22,983 nt of DNA from Planctomycetaceae bacterium UBA4732 (GTDB lineage Bacteria; Planctomycetota; Planctomycetia; Gemmatales; Gemmataceae), in NCBI GenBank assembly GCA_002404095.1, contig DHJA01000019.1, positions 22,706 to 45,688 on the forward strand, given 5' to 3'. Positions within the stretch are counted from its first letter, which is position 1. Each line of letters starts with the position of its first letter. Under the pieces are notes generated by a model. The model made no database searches, was not told the origin of the DNA, and worked only from the letters and a program-made list of their open reading frames with translations. Below, piece after piece: positions 7,460-15,593 of this stretch. Position numbers and translations under genes: made by a program.

Positions 7460-8899
7460 ATGAAACCGCTCTACAGTAAACTGTCTCGCCGCCTGCGCTG
7501 GAGCGGTTTTTGTCTGGCGCTGGCGGCGGCACTTGTCGTCGCGCCCGGCGCCGTCCGGGCCGTCGGCGGCGACGGCATCTTTTACTCGCGCGACTCGGCC
7601 GATGAAGGCGCCTACTTCTCCAGTCAGACCGCCTTCCGCATTCCCTTCCAGACGGACGCCGGCGACCGCCGCATTCAAGAAGTGCTGTTGTATGTCTCGA
7701 CGGACTTCGGCAAGAAGTACCAGAAGGTGACAACCGTCGGTCCCAACGAAAAAGAGTTCCGTTTCGAGGCTCGCGGCGACGGTTGGTATTGGTTCACCGT
7801 CCAGACGCGCGACACGGACGGCCGTTACTCTCCGCCCGACCTGAATCTGGTGCAACCGGCTCTCAAGGTGTGCGTGGACACAAAGGCGCCGACCGTGACG
7901 ATGCGCTGGCTCCAGCCGCGCGACAACATGGTGGGAGTGGAATGGGAGGCGCGCGACGAAAACCTCGACCCCACAACCTTGCGCGTCGATTATCGCGCGG
8001 TGGGCGGCGATTGGATTCCGCTGCCCGTCAAGCAAAGCGCCTCCGGTCAGTACACCTGGAACCCGGCGACGAACAATCCGATCGAGGCGCGCATCCAGGT
8101 TCAGGACAAGGCCCACAATCCGGCCCAATCCATAACGCCGCCAAGCAACGGCGGACCTAAGAACGGCGTCAGTGCCGCTCCGCAGGCGGGCGTCGGCGCG
8201 GCGCCGACATACGACGGCGCGGCTAACGGCGTCACGATGGTTAACACCAAGGACATTGAACTGAACTTCGAGATCGCGGACGTCGGTTCGTCACAGGTGA
8301 AGGCGGTCGAAGTGTGGTACATCCAGGACGGCCGACCGTGGACGAAGCGGCCGGAAGACGCACCTCCGAAGCCGCCTTATACCGTGAAGCTGCCGGCCGA
8401 GGGTCGTTACGGCTTGACCCTCATTGCCCGCAGCGGCGTCGGCCTGGGTCTGCCCACCCCGAAGGCCGGCGACGCGCCGCAGGTCTGGGTGGAGGTGGAC
8501 ACGACCAAACCGGAGGTGAAAAATCTCAATGTGGAAGTCGGCGGCGGTTCCGGTTTTGGCACTTTGACAGTGAGCTGGAGCGCCAAGGATCTTCACATGC
8601 GAGCGAACCCTATTACGATCTCGTATATGGACGCCAAGGACGGGGCAACTGGGACATGGAAGATAATGGCGGCCAGTATCCCCAACCTGCCGGACGGAAA
8701 ATTCACCTGGCGCATGCCAACCTCCCCTGACGAACCTCTTCCGCCTCAGATTCTGGTACGCGTGGAGGCGATTGATCAGGCAGGCAACATCGGCTCCGCT
8801 ACAACGCCCACTCCCGTTAACACCGACCTGTCGATTCCCAAAGCGCGCGTCATTGGCGTGACGGGCGCCAAGGCGGCGGACCTGGATCCGACGCGCTAA
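7460..8899 (+). CDS. Secreted protein with repeated Ig/fibronectin-like modules
   Basis: From the ATG at 7460 the protein has 479 residues. A signal peptide with twin basic residues (residues 1-34, cleavage likely after AVRA) opens it. The same frame extends to 7400, but that start would bury the signal sequence. The rest is beta-rich and built from related modules. Each begins with a phrase such as CVDTKAPTVTMRW or EVDTTKPEVKNLNV and ends with segments like VQDKAHNPAQ and VEAIDQAGNIGS, the typical look of bacterial Ig-like domains in cell-surface proteins. No enzyme motif or anchor is visible, so it is probably periplasmic or released. It is tandem to the membrane-protein pair but separated by a repeat, so it is probably a separate unit. 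Confidence 0.78.
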   Translation: MKPLYSKLSRRLRWSGFCLALAAALVVAPGAVRAVGGDGIFYSRDSADEGAYFSSQTAFRIPFQTDAGDRRIQEVLLYVSTDFGKKYQKVTTVGPNEKEFRFEARGDGWYWFTVQTRDTDGRYSPPDLNLVQPALKVCVDTKAPTVTMRWLQPRDNMVGVEWEARDENLDPTTLRVDYRAVGGDWIPLPVKQSASGQYTWNPATNNPIEARIQVQDKAHNPAQSITPPSNGGPKNGVSAAPQAGVGAAPTYDGAANGVTMVNTKDIELNFEIADVGSSQVKAVEVWYIQDGRPWTKRPEDAPPKPPYTVKLPAEGRYGLTLIARSGVGLGLPTPKAGDAPQVWVEVDTTKPEVKNLNVEVGGGSGFGTLTVSWSAKDLHMRANPITISYMDAKDGATGTWKIMAASIPNLPDGKFTWRMPTSPDEPLPPQILVRVEAIDQAGNIGSATTPTPVNTDLSIPKARVIGVTGAKAADLDPTR

Positions 8900-8945
8900 G
8901 AAGAGCGCTTTGCCTGCGGCGCCGGACTGGCCTCACCGCCGCCGT
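8900..8945. repeat. Left copy of a 46-bp direct repeat bracketing the efflux cassette
   Basis: This sequence matches 15734-15779 at about 38 of 46 positions without gaps, including 25 of the first 26. It begins directly after the stop codon of the Ig-like gene. The repeat pair encloses the promoter, riboswitch and all three efflux genes. Confidence 0.7.
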
Positions 8946-9014
8946 TCTCCTCCTGTTTCCCACGCTTTGCGCTCATCGGGACTTTCTCAAACCCAGTGTA
9001 CAAAGGACTGAACA

Positions 9015-9131
9015 GGCGCGGACAGTTTGTGGGACCAGAGCGCCGAAGTTTTGGCGCTCGGAAGACATTGGTTCCCAACGACTTACGGTGGCGCGGTATT
9101 CTCAGCGCCGAAGCGCCGAACCGTCCGCGCC
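9015..9131. other. Gene-free stretch with weak inverted repeats
   Basis: The 8946-9275 stretch contains no convincing gene. It holds a 9-bp perfect inverted repeat with arms at 9015-9023 and 9123-9131, and between them a 7-bp hairpin at 9038-9059 with an 8-base loop. No U-tract follows either structure. It may be a remnant or a structured region. It lies upstream of the riboswitch promoter, so it should not be part of that leader. Confidence 0.3.
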
Positions 9132-9275
9132 GCCTCCCCATCGCTAAGATAATCCCGCCGTCGGGGATCGAGCCAGGATCTGCAAGGGGTTGGAAAAGAG
9201 TCCCCGTGGATGATCGTACCTTCGCCTCATCCGAATACGCCGATTGTGCCGAAGATAGACTGGCTGCCCACCGGG

Positions 9276-9303
9276 TGGACAACACTGGCTTGTCTGCTAT
9301 GCT
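9276..9303 (+). promoter_or_regulatory. Sigma-70 type promoter with extended -10 for the efflux operon
   Basis: TGGACA (9276-9281) and TATGCT (9298-9303) are separated by 16 bases. A TG one base before the -10 (9295-9296) makes an extended -10. Expected initiation is near 9310, one or two bases before the aptamer starts, which strongly supports both calls. Assumes housekeeping consensus applies in this phylum. Confidence 0.65.
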
Positions 9304-9310
9304 GATTGCG

Positions 9311-9362
9311 TGGGGATGGAGTCCCCCGAAACCGCCCCGCAAGGGGCTGATGACTCCTACCG
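9311..9362 (+). ncRNA. Fluoride riboswitch aptamer (crcB RNA motif)
   Basis: The sequence follows the crcB motif closely and resembles, from memory, the crystallised Thermotoga petrophila aptamer almost position for position. P1 is GGAGTC (9318-9323) with GACTCC (9352-9357). The pseudoknot is GGGG (9312-9315) with CCCC (9324-9327). The second stem is GCCCC (9334-9338) with GGGGC (9343-9347), closed by a GCAA tetraloop. Conserved single-stranded signatures are present: GAUG after the 5' G-run, GAAAC before the second stem, CUGAUG after it, and UACCG at the 3' end. These aptamers bind one fluoride ion through magnesium ions and turn on gene expression. It is followed by a terminator and an RND-type operon. 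A covariance-model search would settle the call. Confidence 0.9.
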
Positions 9363-9405
9363 TGCCGGCCTCGGCGGTAGGAGAGTTGCGCCTCCCAAAC
9401 CCGCC
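9354..9405 (+). promoter_or_regulatory. Riboswitch expression platform with mutually exclusive helices
   Basis: The aptamer 3' strand CTCCTACCG (9354-9362) can pair perfectly with CGGTAGGAG (9375-9383). If the aptamer holds that strand, the freed segment can pair instead with the terminator's 5' side: GGCGG (9373-9377) with CCGCC (9401-9405), and GGAG (9380-9383) with CTCC (9392-9395). That would block the terminator at 9397-9418. The predicted logic is no fluoride, termination; fluoride, read-through. This is inferred by hand pairing only. Confidence 0.6.
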
Positions 9406-9424
9406 AGTGTGCGGGTTTTTTCGT
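9397..9424 (+). terminator. Regulated intrinsic terminator of the riboswitch leader
   Basis: AAACCCGC (9397-9404) pairs perfectly with GCGGGTTT (9411-9418) around a 6-base loop. The U-run TTTTTT spans 9416-9421 and continues as CGTTT. It lies 35 bases after the aptamer and 160 bases before the first efflux gene, the expected place for a transcription-attenuating riboswitch. No gene lies in 9425-9584. Confidence 0.85.
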
Positions 9425-9584
9425 TTCTTGGAGCCTTTTCCTGCTCTCTGGTCGACGCGTTGCGATCCCGGAGTTCTGGCGGAAGTCACTTCGGGTTGGG
9501 CAGTGGGAGTCCCCGACGCTCTTCATGGCGAATTCACGGTGGCCATTGAAGCAAGCGATGGCAATACGAGAAGGATGGATCAGC

Positions 9585-10946
9585 ATGGCGATATACGCAA
9601 ACTACCGCCGACTGCGCGTCTGGATCGCCGCCTGCGTCGGAGTCCTTGGCGCCTCCTTCGGTGCGGCGTGGTTCGCGGCGGCCGAAACGCCGCTTCCGGC
9701 TCCTACGCCTGTTCCGCTCACGCTGGACGCCGCCATTCGCCTGGCGCTTCAGCAAAATCCCGAAATCGCGGCGCTGCGCCAACAGCACGGCATCGCCGCG
9801 GCCGGCGTGGTCATCGCTCGCGCGTACCCCTTCAATCCTGTTTGGGACAACCGCGTGCGCTCCGCTTTCCCCGCATCGGCCGGCGTCACGACCCGGACCC
9901 CATTCGACAGTACCGTGTTGCTGGAGTTGGAGATCCGCGGGCAGGGCAAGTTCCGCAAGGCCGCCGCCAACGCCGCCCTGTCTCGCGCCGACTGGGAGAT
10001 CGCCGCCCAGGAGCTATCCCTGGCTATCCGCGTCGTCCGCGCCTTTGACGCGGTGGTGTACCGCTACCAGAAGAACCAGCTGGCCATCACCACCATCGAG
10101 CTGAACCGCAAGACAACCGAAGAGGCGAAGGGGCTGCTCAACGTGGGCAAACTGCGGCCAGCCGACCTGATCATCCTTCGTTCCGAGATAGACGACGCTC
10201 GCGCCCAACTCGGCCAGGCGAGGACCGCCCTGGCGACGGCCTGGAATGAACTCCGGTCCTCCCTCGGCGTAGTCGGTGTTGAACCATTCGACCTGCAAGG
10301 AGAACTGGCCGCGCCGCCGCTTTCGACGGACCCGGCCCCGGTACTCGCCGAGGCGGCGCACAAAGGTAGGCCGGATCGGCGCGCCCGTGAGACGGCCGTG
10401 GCTGAGGCTGACGCCCGGCTGCGCTTGGAGGTCGCCAACCGTTTCGGCAACCTGACCGCCGGCCCCACCTATGAATTCGACAACGGAAGCGTCAATAATG
10501 TCGGCGCTCAGTTCGCCATGCCGCTGCCCGTGCTGAACACGCACTGCGGCGAGATCATGCAGCGCAACGCCGAGAAGGCCCGCGCCGCGCTGGACCTCCG
10601 CCGGACGGACGTGCAGATTGACCAACAGGTGGAGGCGGCGCTGGCCCGGCTGAAGCAGGCGCGGGCCTGGGCCGACACCTACGTCCGAGAGGTGCTGCCG
10701 AACCTGGAGGCAAGCCTGAAGGATTTGCGGAAGTTATTCGAGCAGGGCGACCCGAGCGTGGACGTCCTGCGCATCCTGGACGTACAGCGCAAGCTTCTGA
10801 AAGCCCGCGACGGCCTGCTCGATGCACAACTCGAGGTCCGCCAGGCCGTGGCCGACCTGGCCGCCGCAATGGGCGACCCGGCTGTGGCCGTCGGGCCTTG
10901 CACGGATTCCGGCTCTTCCAACCCAACGCCGCCCAAGGCGCCTTGA
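9585..10946 (+). CDS. TolC/CzcC-like outer-membrane efflux factor
   Basis: The product is 454 residues from the ATG at 9585, chosen for its AAGGA Shine-Dalgarno (9571-9575) and because it places the signal peptide (about residues 1-33, ending FAAA) at the N-terminus; the frame is open to 9525. The mature protein has the OEP layout. It starts with PLTLDAAIRLALQQNPEIAALRQQ, the usual first helix. Two long amphipathic helical repeats follow (Ala/Arg/Glu/Gln-rich around residues 120-220 and 330-420), with short beta segments such as GNLTAGPTYEFDNGSVNNVGAQFAMPLPVLN between them. It should form the trimeric outer-membrane channel of a tripartite pump. It is the first gene after the fluoride riboswitch, and the adaptor gene begins 21 bases after its stop. 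Confidence 0.88.
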   Translation: MAIYANYRRLRVWIAACVGVLGASFGAAWFAAAETPLPAPTPVPLTLDAAIRLALQQNPEIAALRQQHGIAAAGVVIARAYPFNPVWDNRVRSAFPASAGVTTRTPFDSTVLLELEIRGQGKFRKAAANAALSRADWEIAAQELSLAIRVVRAFDAVVYRYQKNQLAITTIELNRKTTEEAKGLLNVGKLRPADLIILRSEIDDARAQLGQARTALATAWNELRSSLGVVGVEPFDLQGELAAPPLSTDPAPVLAEAAHKGRPDRRARETAVAEADARLRLEVANRFGNLTAGPTYEFDNGSVNNVGAQFAMPLPVLNTHCGEIMQRNAEKARAALDLRRTDVQIDQQVEAALARLKQARAWADTYVREVLPNLEASLKDLRKLFEQGDPSVDVLRILDVQRKLLKARDGLLDAQLEVRQAVADLAAAMGDPAVAVGPCTDSGSSNPTPPKAP

Positions 10947-10967
10947 AAATCACGAGGAATACACCAC

Positions 10968-12302
10968 ATGACGTTGACCTACGCCAACCCCTCCCGCGCC
11001 TCCTTGCTTTCGAGAAGACTCGTGCGCCCGCTGCTCCTGCTGGGAACGGCCCTTTCCGGCTCGGTCGGACTTGTCGGCTGCTCGAAGGCCCCCGGCGAGG
11101 AAGCGAGGGCGCCTCAGCCGGTTGCGGTCCGCACGGCCAAGGCCGAAGTGCGGACGCTCCAGCCTTCCTTCGATGTCATCGGGACCGTTACCGCCGAGCC
11201 GGAGCGCGTGGCCGCCCTCACCGCCGAAGTGCCGGGGCTTGTCGCCGGGCTTGCGGTTCGGGAAGGAACCCGCGTCGAGAAGGGCGATCTCGTCATTCAG
11301 TTCAATGAGCAGCGGCCGCGCATCGACCTGGCGAAGGCCCAGGCGACCTTCGCCCTCCTGATCGCCAAGCCCCGTCCCGAGGAAGTTGCCCTCGCGCAGA
11401 GCGCCGTGGACAAGGCGCACGCGACCTACGTTCTGGCCCAGGAGAAGAGAAAAAGGTCGAGTGACTTCCGTGCTTCAAACCCAACCCTAGTCCCCGAAAT
11501 CCTGCTGAAGGAAGAACAGAAAAACGAGGACATTGCCCGAGCGGAGCAGGACGCGGCCGACGCGCAGCTGAAGCTTTTGCAGCAAGGACCGAGGGAAGAG
11601 CAGCGGCGGGCGGCCCAGATCGAAGTGGAATCCGCCGAGTGGCTGCTGAAGCGGTGCCGCGTAACTACGCCCCTGGCCGGCGAGGTGACCGAGATCAAGG
11701 CCCGGACGGGGCAGCGGGTGGATGCGGGAGCCGCTCTGGCGACGGTGGTGGACGCCAGCGAGGTCCTGGTGCAGGCGCGCGTGCCGAGCAATCGCCTGGA
11801 GGGTCTGTCGGCCGCGCTCTGCCAGGGCGGGACGGCGGCTCAAGGGGCCTCGGCGACGGTCCGTTCCGCCGCCTTCCCGGGGGAGGCGTTCCCCGGCGTC
11901 GCTTTCCGACTCGGCCAGCAGACGGAGGCCCAGACGAGCGACGTCCCGGTCTGGGTTCGCGTTCCCAACTCCAAAGGCTCTCTCCGCGTCGGGATGACGG
12001 TCCAACTCGAACTGTTCGGGGCGGAAGTAAAGGGTCTGGCGATCCCGGACGTCGCACCGACCGTCAACGAGGAAGGGCGGCGCATGGTCACGGTGATCCG
12101 GGAAGGGAAGGCGTACCCGACGGAAATCGAATTGTCCAGCGGTCAGTCCGCCGAAGTACGCGCCGATGGCTGGGTGCGGGTCGTGAAGGGTCTCCAGGAG
12201 GGGGACGAGGTGGCGACCGAAAACGGTTACGCGCTGCCGGAAGGCACTTCAGTCGTCGTGTCGCCGCCCGGAGAGAAAGCAGCCGGCGAGAAGGGGAAAT
12301 GA
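10968..12302 (+). CDS. RND efflux periplasmic adaptor (HlyD/MFP family), lipoprotein
   Basis: This 444-residue protein has an N-terminal export signal ending in a lipobox, LVGC with Cys38, so it is probably anchored to the inner membrane by lipid. Next come a short beta/lipoyl half (VIGTVTAEPERVAALTAEVPG, then VREGTRVEKGDLVIQFN) and a charged alpha-helical hairpin of about 110 residues, with repeated Glu/Arg/Gln/Ala. The second lipoyl half (RVTTPLAGEVTEIKARTGQRVDAGAALATV), a beta-barrel and a C-terminal membrane-proximal domain (AIPDVAPTVNEEGRRMVTVIREGK) follow. This is the standard order for RND adaptors, which link pump and channel. A GAGGAA Shine-Dalgarno lies upstream. The RND gene begins 57 bases downstream. 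Substrate cannot be read from this subunit. Confidence 0.9.
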   Translation: MTLTYANPSRASLLSRRLVRPLLLLGTALSGSVGLVGCSKAPGEEARAPQPVAVRTAKAEVRTLQPSFDVIGTVTAEPERVAALTAEVPGLVAGLAVREGTRVEKGDLVIQFNEQRPRIDLAKAQATFALLIAKPRPEEVALAQSAVDKAHATYVLAQEKRKRSSDFRASNPTLVPEILLKEEQKNEDIARAEQDAADAQLKLLQQGPREEQRRAAQIEVESAEWLLKRCRVTTPLAGEVTEIKARTGQRVDAGAALATVVDASEVLVQARVPSNRLEGLSAALCQGGTAAQGASATVRSAAFPGEAFPGVAFRLGQQTEAQTSDVPVWVRVPNSKGSLRVGMTVQLELFGAEVKGLAIPDVAPTVNEEGRRMVTVIREGKAYPTEIELSSGQSAEVRADGWVRVVKGLQEGDEVATENGYALPEGTSVVVSPPGEKAAGEKGK

Positions 12303-12359
12303 GCCGGTGGTCGGTGCGGCGTCCGCGGGAACCGTTTTCAGGTGTGGGGTGATTGTTTC

Positions 12360-15300
12360 ATGACGGCGCAAGTTCCTTCCCCTTCCGGTCTGGGCGGCCT
12401 GATCGTCCGCCAGTCCAAGGCCATTCTGTTCATCACGGTCTGCCTGTGCCTGGCCGGCGTGTACGCCGCCTGGACGATGCCTTCGTCCGTCTTCCCCCAG
12501 ACGAACTTCCCCCGCGTCGTCATCCTGGTGGACAACGGCGTCATGCCGGGCGACCAGATGATGGCCACGGTCACGCGGCCCATAGAGGAGGGCATGAAGG
12601 ACATTCCGGGCGTGGTGAGCGTGCGCTCCTCCACGGGGCGCGGGGCGGCGGAGGTCAACGTCTTCTTCAACTGGAGCGTGGACATGATTCAGTCCGAGCT
12701 GTACGTCAACAGCCGGCTGTCCCAGATCCGCTCCACCTTACCCTCCACCGCCTCGACTTCGGTCTTCCGCCTGACCTTCTCCGCATTCCCCATCCTCGGG
12801 GTCAGTCTGAAGAGCGACGCCAACCGAAGCCTCGCGGAGATGTGGCAGACGGCCCGCTACACCATCAAGCCCCGGCTCCTGCGGGTGCCGGGCGTCGCCC
12901 GCGTGGACCTAGTGGGGGGGAGGGTGCCCGAATACCACGTCGCCGTCGATCCGCTGAAGCTCGAAGGGTACAAGCTGTCCCTGGCGCAAGTCAGCGACGC
13001 GCTCGCAAAGGGAAACCTGATCGGCTCGGCGGGGCTGCACGACGAAGAACATCAGCTCTACCTGACGACCGTGGACGCGCGCGTCAAGACCACGGCGGAG
13101 ATCGCCGATCTGGTCGTCGCCCAGTCCGAAAGCGGCCCGGTGCGCGTCAAGGACTTCGCCGAGGTGCGGCCCGGACAGGAGCCGCAGTTTAACATCGTCA
13201 CGGCGGACGGGGGCAGGGCAGTGCTGCTGAACATCCGCAGCCAGCCCGAGGGCAGCACCGTCGCCATCGCCGACAACCTGGAGCGGAACCTCAAGGAGTT
13301 GGAGTCCGAGTTGCCGCCAGACATGCACCTCGCTTTCTTCTACGACCAGTCTCTCCTGGTACGCGCCTCCGTCGGGAGCGTGTGGGAAGCGATCCTCTTC
13401 GGCCTGGCCCTTTCCGTCGCCATCCTGTTTTTCTTTCTCAAAAGCGGCAGCTCCTTGCTGACGACGTTGAGTACGACGATTATCGCCACCGTGGTCATTC
13501 CGGTGACGATCCTGGTGACGCTCGTGGCCATGCGGCTCATGGGAATGAGCTTCAACCTCATGACCCTGGGCGGCATCGCCGCGGCCATCGGTCTGGTGAT
13601 CGACGACGCCATTGTGGTGGTCGAGAGCATCTACACCAAGGTGGTGAGCGGCCGGACCCCGGTCCAGGCGATTCAGGAGGCCGGGCGTGAGATCACCGGG
13701 CCGTTGGTCGGCTCGACCCTGACGCCCGTGGTCGTGTTCCTCCCGCTGGCGTTCATCGAAGGCATCCAGGGCGTCTTTTTCCGGTCCCTGGCAGTGACGA
13801 TGGTGGTCTCGCTGCTGACGTCGTTGGTCCTCGCCCTCACGCTCACCCCCACGCTCGCGGCCTGGTTGATGCGGACCCCGAAGGGGGCGTCGGGCCACGC
13901 GAAGGGGGAAACGGAGCAAGGGGGGCCGATCCTCCGCGTCGTCCTCTGGTTGTACGAGCGCGCGGCGCGAGCGGCCCTGCGGTACGCCTGGGGCACCCTG
14001 GCGCTCTCGTTCGGCGTCGTCGCCGCGGCCGCGGGGATGTACTTCCTGCTGAAGCAGGATTTCTTGCCGGACATGGACGAGGGCGCGTTCGTCCTCGACT
14101 ACCGCATGCCGCCGGGGACCGCCCTGTCCGAGACGGATCGCGTGCTGAACCACATCGAGCAGATGCTGCGAGAAACGCCCGAGGTCGAGAGCTATTCGCG
14201 GCGGACGGGCGCGCGCCTGGCGTTGGCCATATCAGAGCCGCACATGGGCGACTTCCTGATCAAGCTGAAGGACCGCCGAAGCCGGGGCGTGGAGGAGGTC
14301 AAGGACGAGCTGCGTCAGAAGATCGAGTCCAGCGAGCCGGTCATCAAGGTGGAAATGGCTGGCATCCTGGGCGACCTCATCGGCGACCTCACCTGGTCGC
14401 CCAACCCCATCGAGATCAAGGTATTCTCGACGGACCCCCAGGTGCTCAAGAAGCAAGCCATGCGCATTGCCGACCTGATCGAGCGCAAAGGAGACAAGGG
14501 CGTGGAGGGCGTCGTTGACGTCAACGACGGACTGGTCTACACGGGGTCGTCGCTGACCTACCGGGTGCGCTGGGACGATTTGCCCCGCTACGGGCTGAAG
14601 GCGGACGACGTGGCGCGGACGGTGAACATCGCCCTTTTGGGCGAGACGCCGTCTTACGTCCTCGAAGGCGACCGGCAGGTGAACATCCGCGTTCTGGCCG
14701 ACCCGAAACAGGTAAGCAACGCGACCGCAATCGACTCGTTGATCGTGCGATCCGAGTCCGGCGCCGGGGCGCGGCTCAGCGCCGTCGCCGACCGCGGGGT
14801 CGAGGCGGGCCAGCTCGAACTGCGGCGCGAGGATCTGAGGCAAGACGTGGCCGTGTCGGCGCGGACGTCCGGGCGCGACCTGGGGAGCGTGGTCCGCGAT
14901 ATCCGGGCCACGCTGGACCGCGAACTGCCCGACCGGAGCAACTACACCCTGGAATACGGCGGCCTTTACCAGCAACAGCAGGAGTCCTTCGCCAACCTGG
15001 CGATGGTGCTCTGCATGGCCGTGTTGCTGGTCTTCCTGGTGCTGCTCCTCGAATTTCAATCCTTCCTCGAACCGCTCGCCATCGTTTGGGGAGCCGTCCT
15101 CTCCCTCTTCGGCGTGGTCATGGCCCTCTGGCTGACGGGAACCTCGCTCAACATTATTTCCTTCCTGGGGGCGATCATCGGCGTCGGCATCGTCGCCAAG
15201 AACGGCATCCTGATGCTGGATTACGTCGATCACTTGCGGAAGCAGGGACTGCCCCTGATGGAAGCGCTTGTGCAGTCGGGCCGACGCAGACTCCGGCCGG

Positions 15301-15593
15301 TGCTGATGACTTCGCTGGCGGCCGCCCTAGGCATGCTGCCGCTGGCCTACGGCATCGGGTCGGGCGCCCAGATGCTCCAGCCCCTGGCCATTGCCGTGAT
15401 GGGTGCGTTGGCGATTTCCGTCCTTCTGTCGCTCCTCGCCACGCCCGCCGTTTACCTGGTGCTCGTTCGTCTGTTCGAGAGAAGTGCGCTTCGTCCCCAG
15501 AGCGGGGAGGCTGAGAAGGCTCCTGCGAATCTTCCTCTCACCAATGGGGATGGCTCAGACGTGAAACCGCCGCACCAAGAGGCCACGGCATGA
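12360..15593 (+). CDS. RND-family inner-membrane efflux transporter (AcrB-like)
   Basis: From the ATG at 12360 the transporter has 1077 residues; a GTG at 12342 is possible but has poorer context. It shows the full RND plan: TM1 at about residues 20-40, a first periplasmic porter domain to about residue 330, TM2-TM6, a second periplasmic domain from about residue 560 to 870, and TM8-TM12. The proton-relay residues are intact: Asp415 and Asp416 in GLVIDDAIVVVES, and Lys947 in GIVAKNGILMLDYVD. The double Asp resembles hydrophobe/drug exporters more than heavy-metal CusA types. It exports a substrate driven by the proton gradient, together with the two upstream gene products. Position behind a fluoride riboswitch suggests a link to fluoride stress, but the cargo is unknown. 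Confidence 0.92.
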   Translation: MTAQVPSPSGLGGLIVRQSKAILFITVCLCLAGVYAAWTMPSSVFPQTNFPRVVILVDNGVMPGDQMMATVTRPIEEGMKDIPGVVSVRSSTGRGAAEVNVFFNWSVDMIQSELYVNSRLSQIRSTLPSTASTSVFRLTFSAFPILGVSLKSDANRSLAEMWQTARYTIKPRLLRVPGVARVDLVGGRVPEYHVAVDPLKLEGYKLSLAQVSDALAKGNLIGSAGLHDEEHQLYLTTVDARVKTTAEIADLVVAQSESGPVRVKDFAEVRPGQEPQFNIVTADGGRAVLLNIRSQPEGSTVAIADNLERNLKELESELPPDMHLAFFYDQSLLVRASVGSVWEAILFGLALSVAILFFFLKSGSSLLTTLSTTIIATVVIPVTILVTLVAMRLMGMSFNLMTLGGIAAAIGLVIDDAIVVVESIYTKVVSGRTPVQAIQEAGREITGPLVGSTLTPVVVFLPLAFIEGIQGVFFRSLAVTMVVSLLTSLVLALTLTPTLAAWLMRTPKGASGHAKGETEQGGPILRVVLWLYERAARAALRYAWGTLALSFGVVAAAAGMYFLLKQDFLPDMDEGAFVLDYRMPPGTALSETDRVLNHIEQMLRETPEVESYSRRTGARLALAISEPHMGDFLIKLKDRRSRGVEEVKDELRQKIESSEPVIKVEMAGILGDLIGDLTWSPNPIEIKVFSTDPQVLKKQAMRIADLIERKGDKGVEGVVDVNDGLVYTGSSLTYRVRWDDLPRYGLKADDVARTVNIALLGETPSYVLEGDRQVNIRVLADPKQVSNATAIDSLIVRSESGAGARLSAVADRGVEAGQLELRREDLRQDVAVSARTSGRDLGSVVRDIRATLDRELPDRSNYTLEYGGLYQQQQESFANLAMVLCMAVLLVFLVLLLEFQSFLEPLAIVWGAVLSLFGVVMALWLTGTSLNIISFLGAIIGVGIVAKNGILMLDYVDHLRKQGLPLMEALVQSGRRRLRPVLMTSLAAALGMLPLAYGIGSGAQMLQPLAIAVMGALAISVLLSLLATPAVYLVLVRLFERSALRPQSGEAEKAPANLPLTNGDGSDVKPPHQEATA

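Noticed and set aside
9038..9059. Hairpin after the Ig-like gene as an intrinsic terminator
   Set aside because: A 7-bp stem but no U-tract on either strand.
8996..10048. A 350-codon plus-strand frame across the riboswitch and the start of the efflux operon
   Set aside because: It runs through the promoter, aptamer and terminator and then overlaps the well supported outer-membrane factor gene in another frame. Composition is Arg-rich shadow sequence.
12342..12359. GTG start for the RND gene
   Set aside because: It adds six residues without family support. The ATG at 12360 gives the usual short N-terminus before TM1.
12909..14153. A 414-codon minus-strand frame inside the RND gene
   Set aside because: It is antisense to a clearly conserved transporter, is dominated by His/Arg/Asp/Gln and has no domain. 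It is a typical high-GC shadow.
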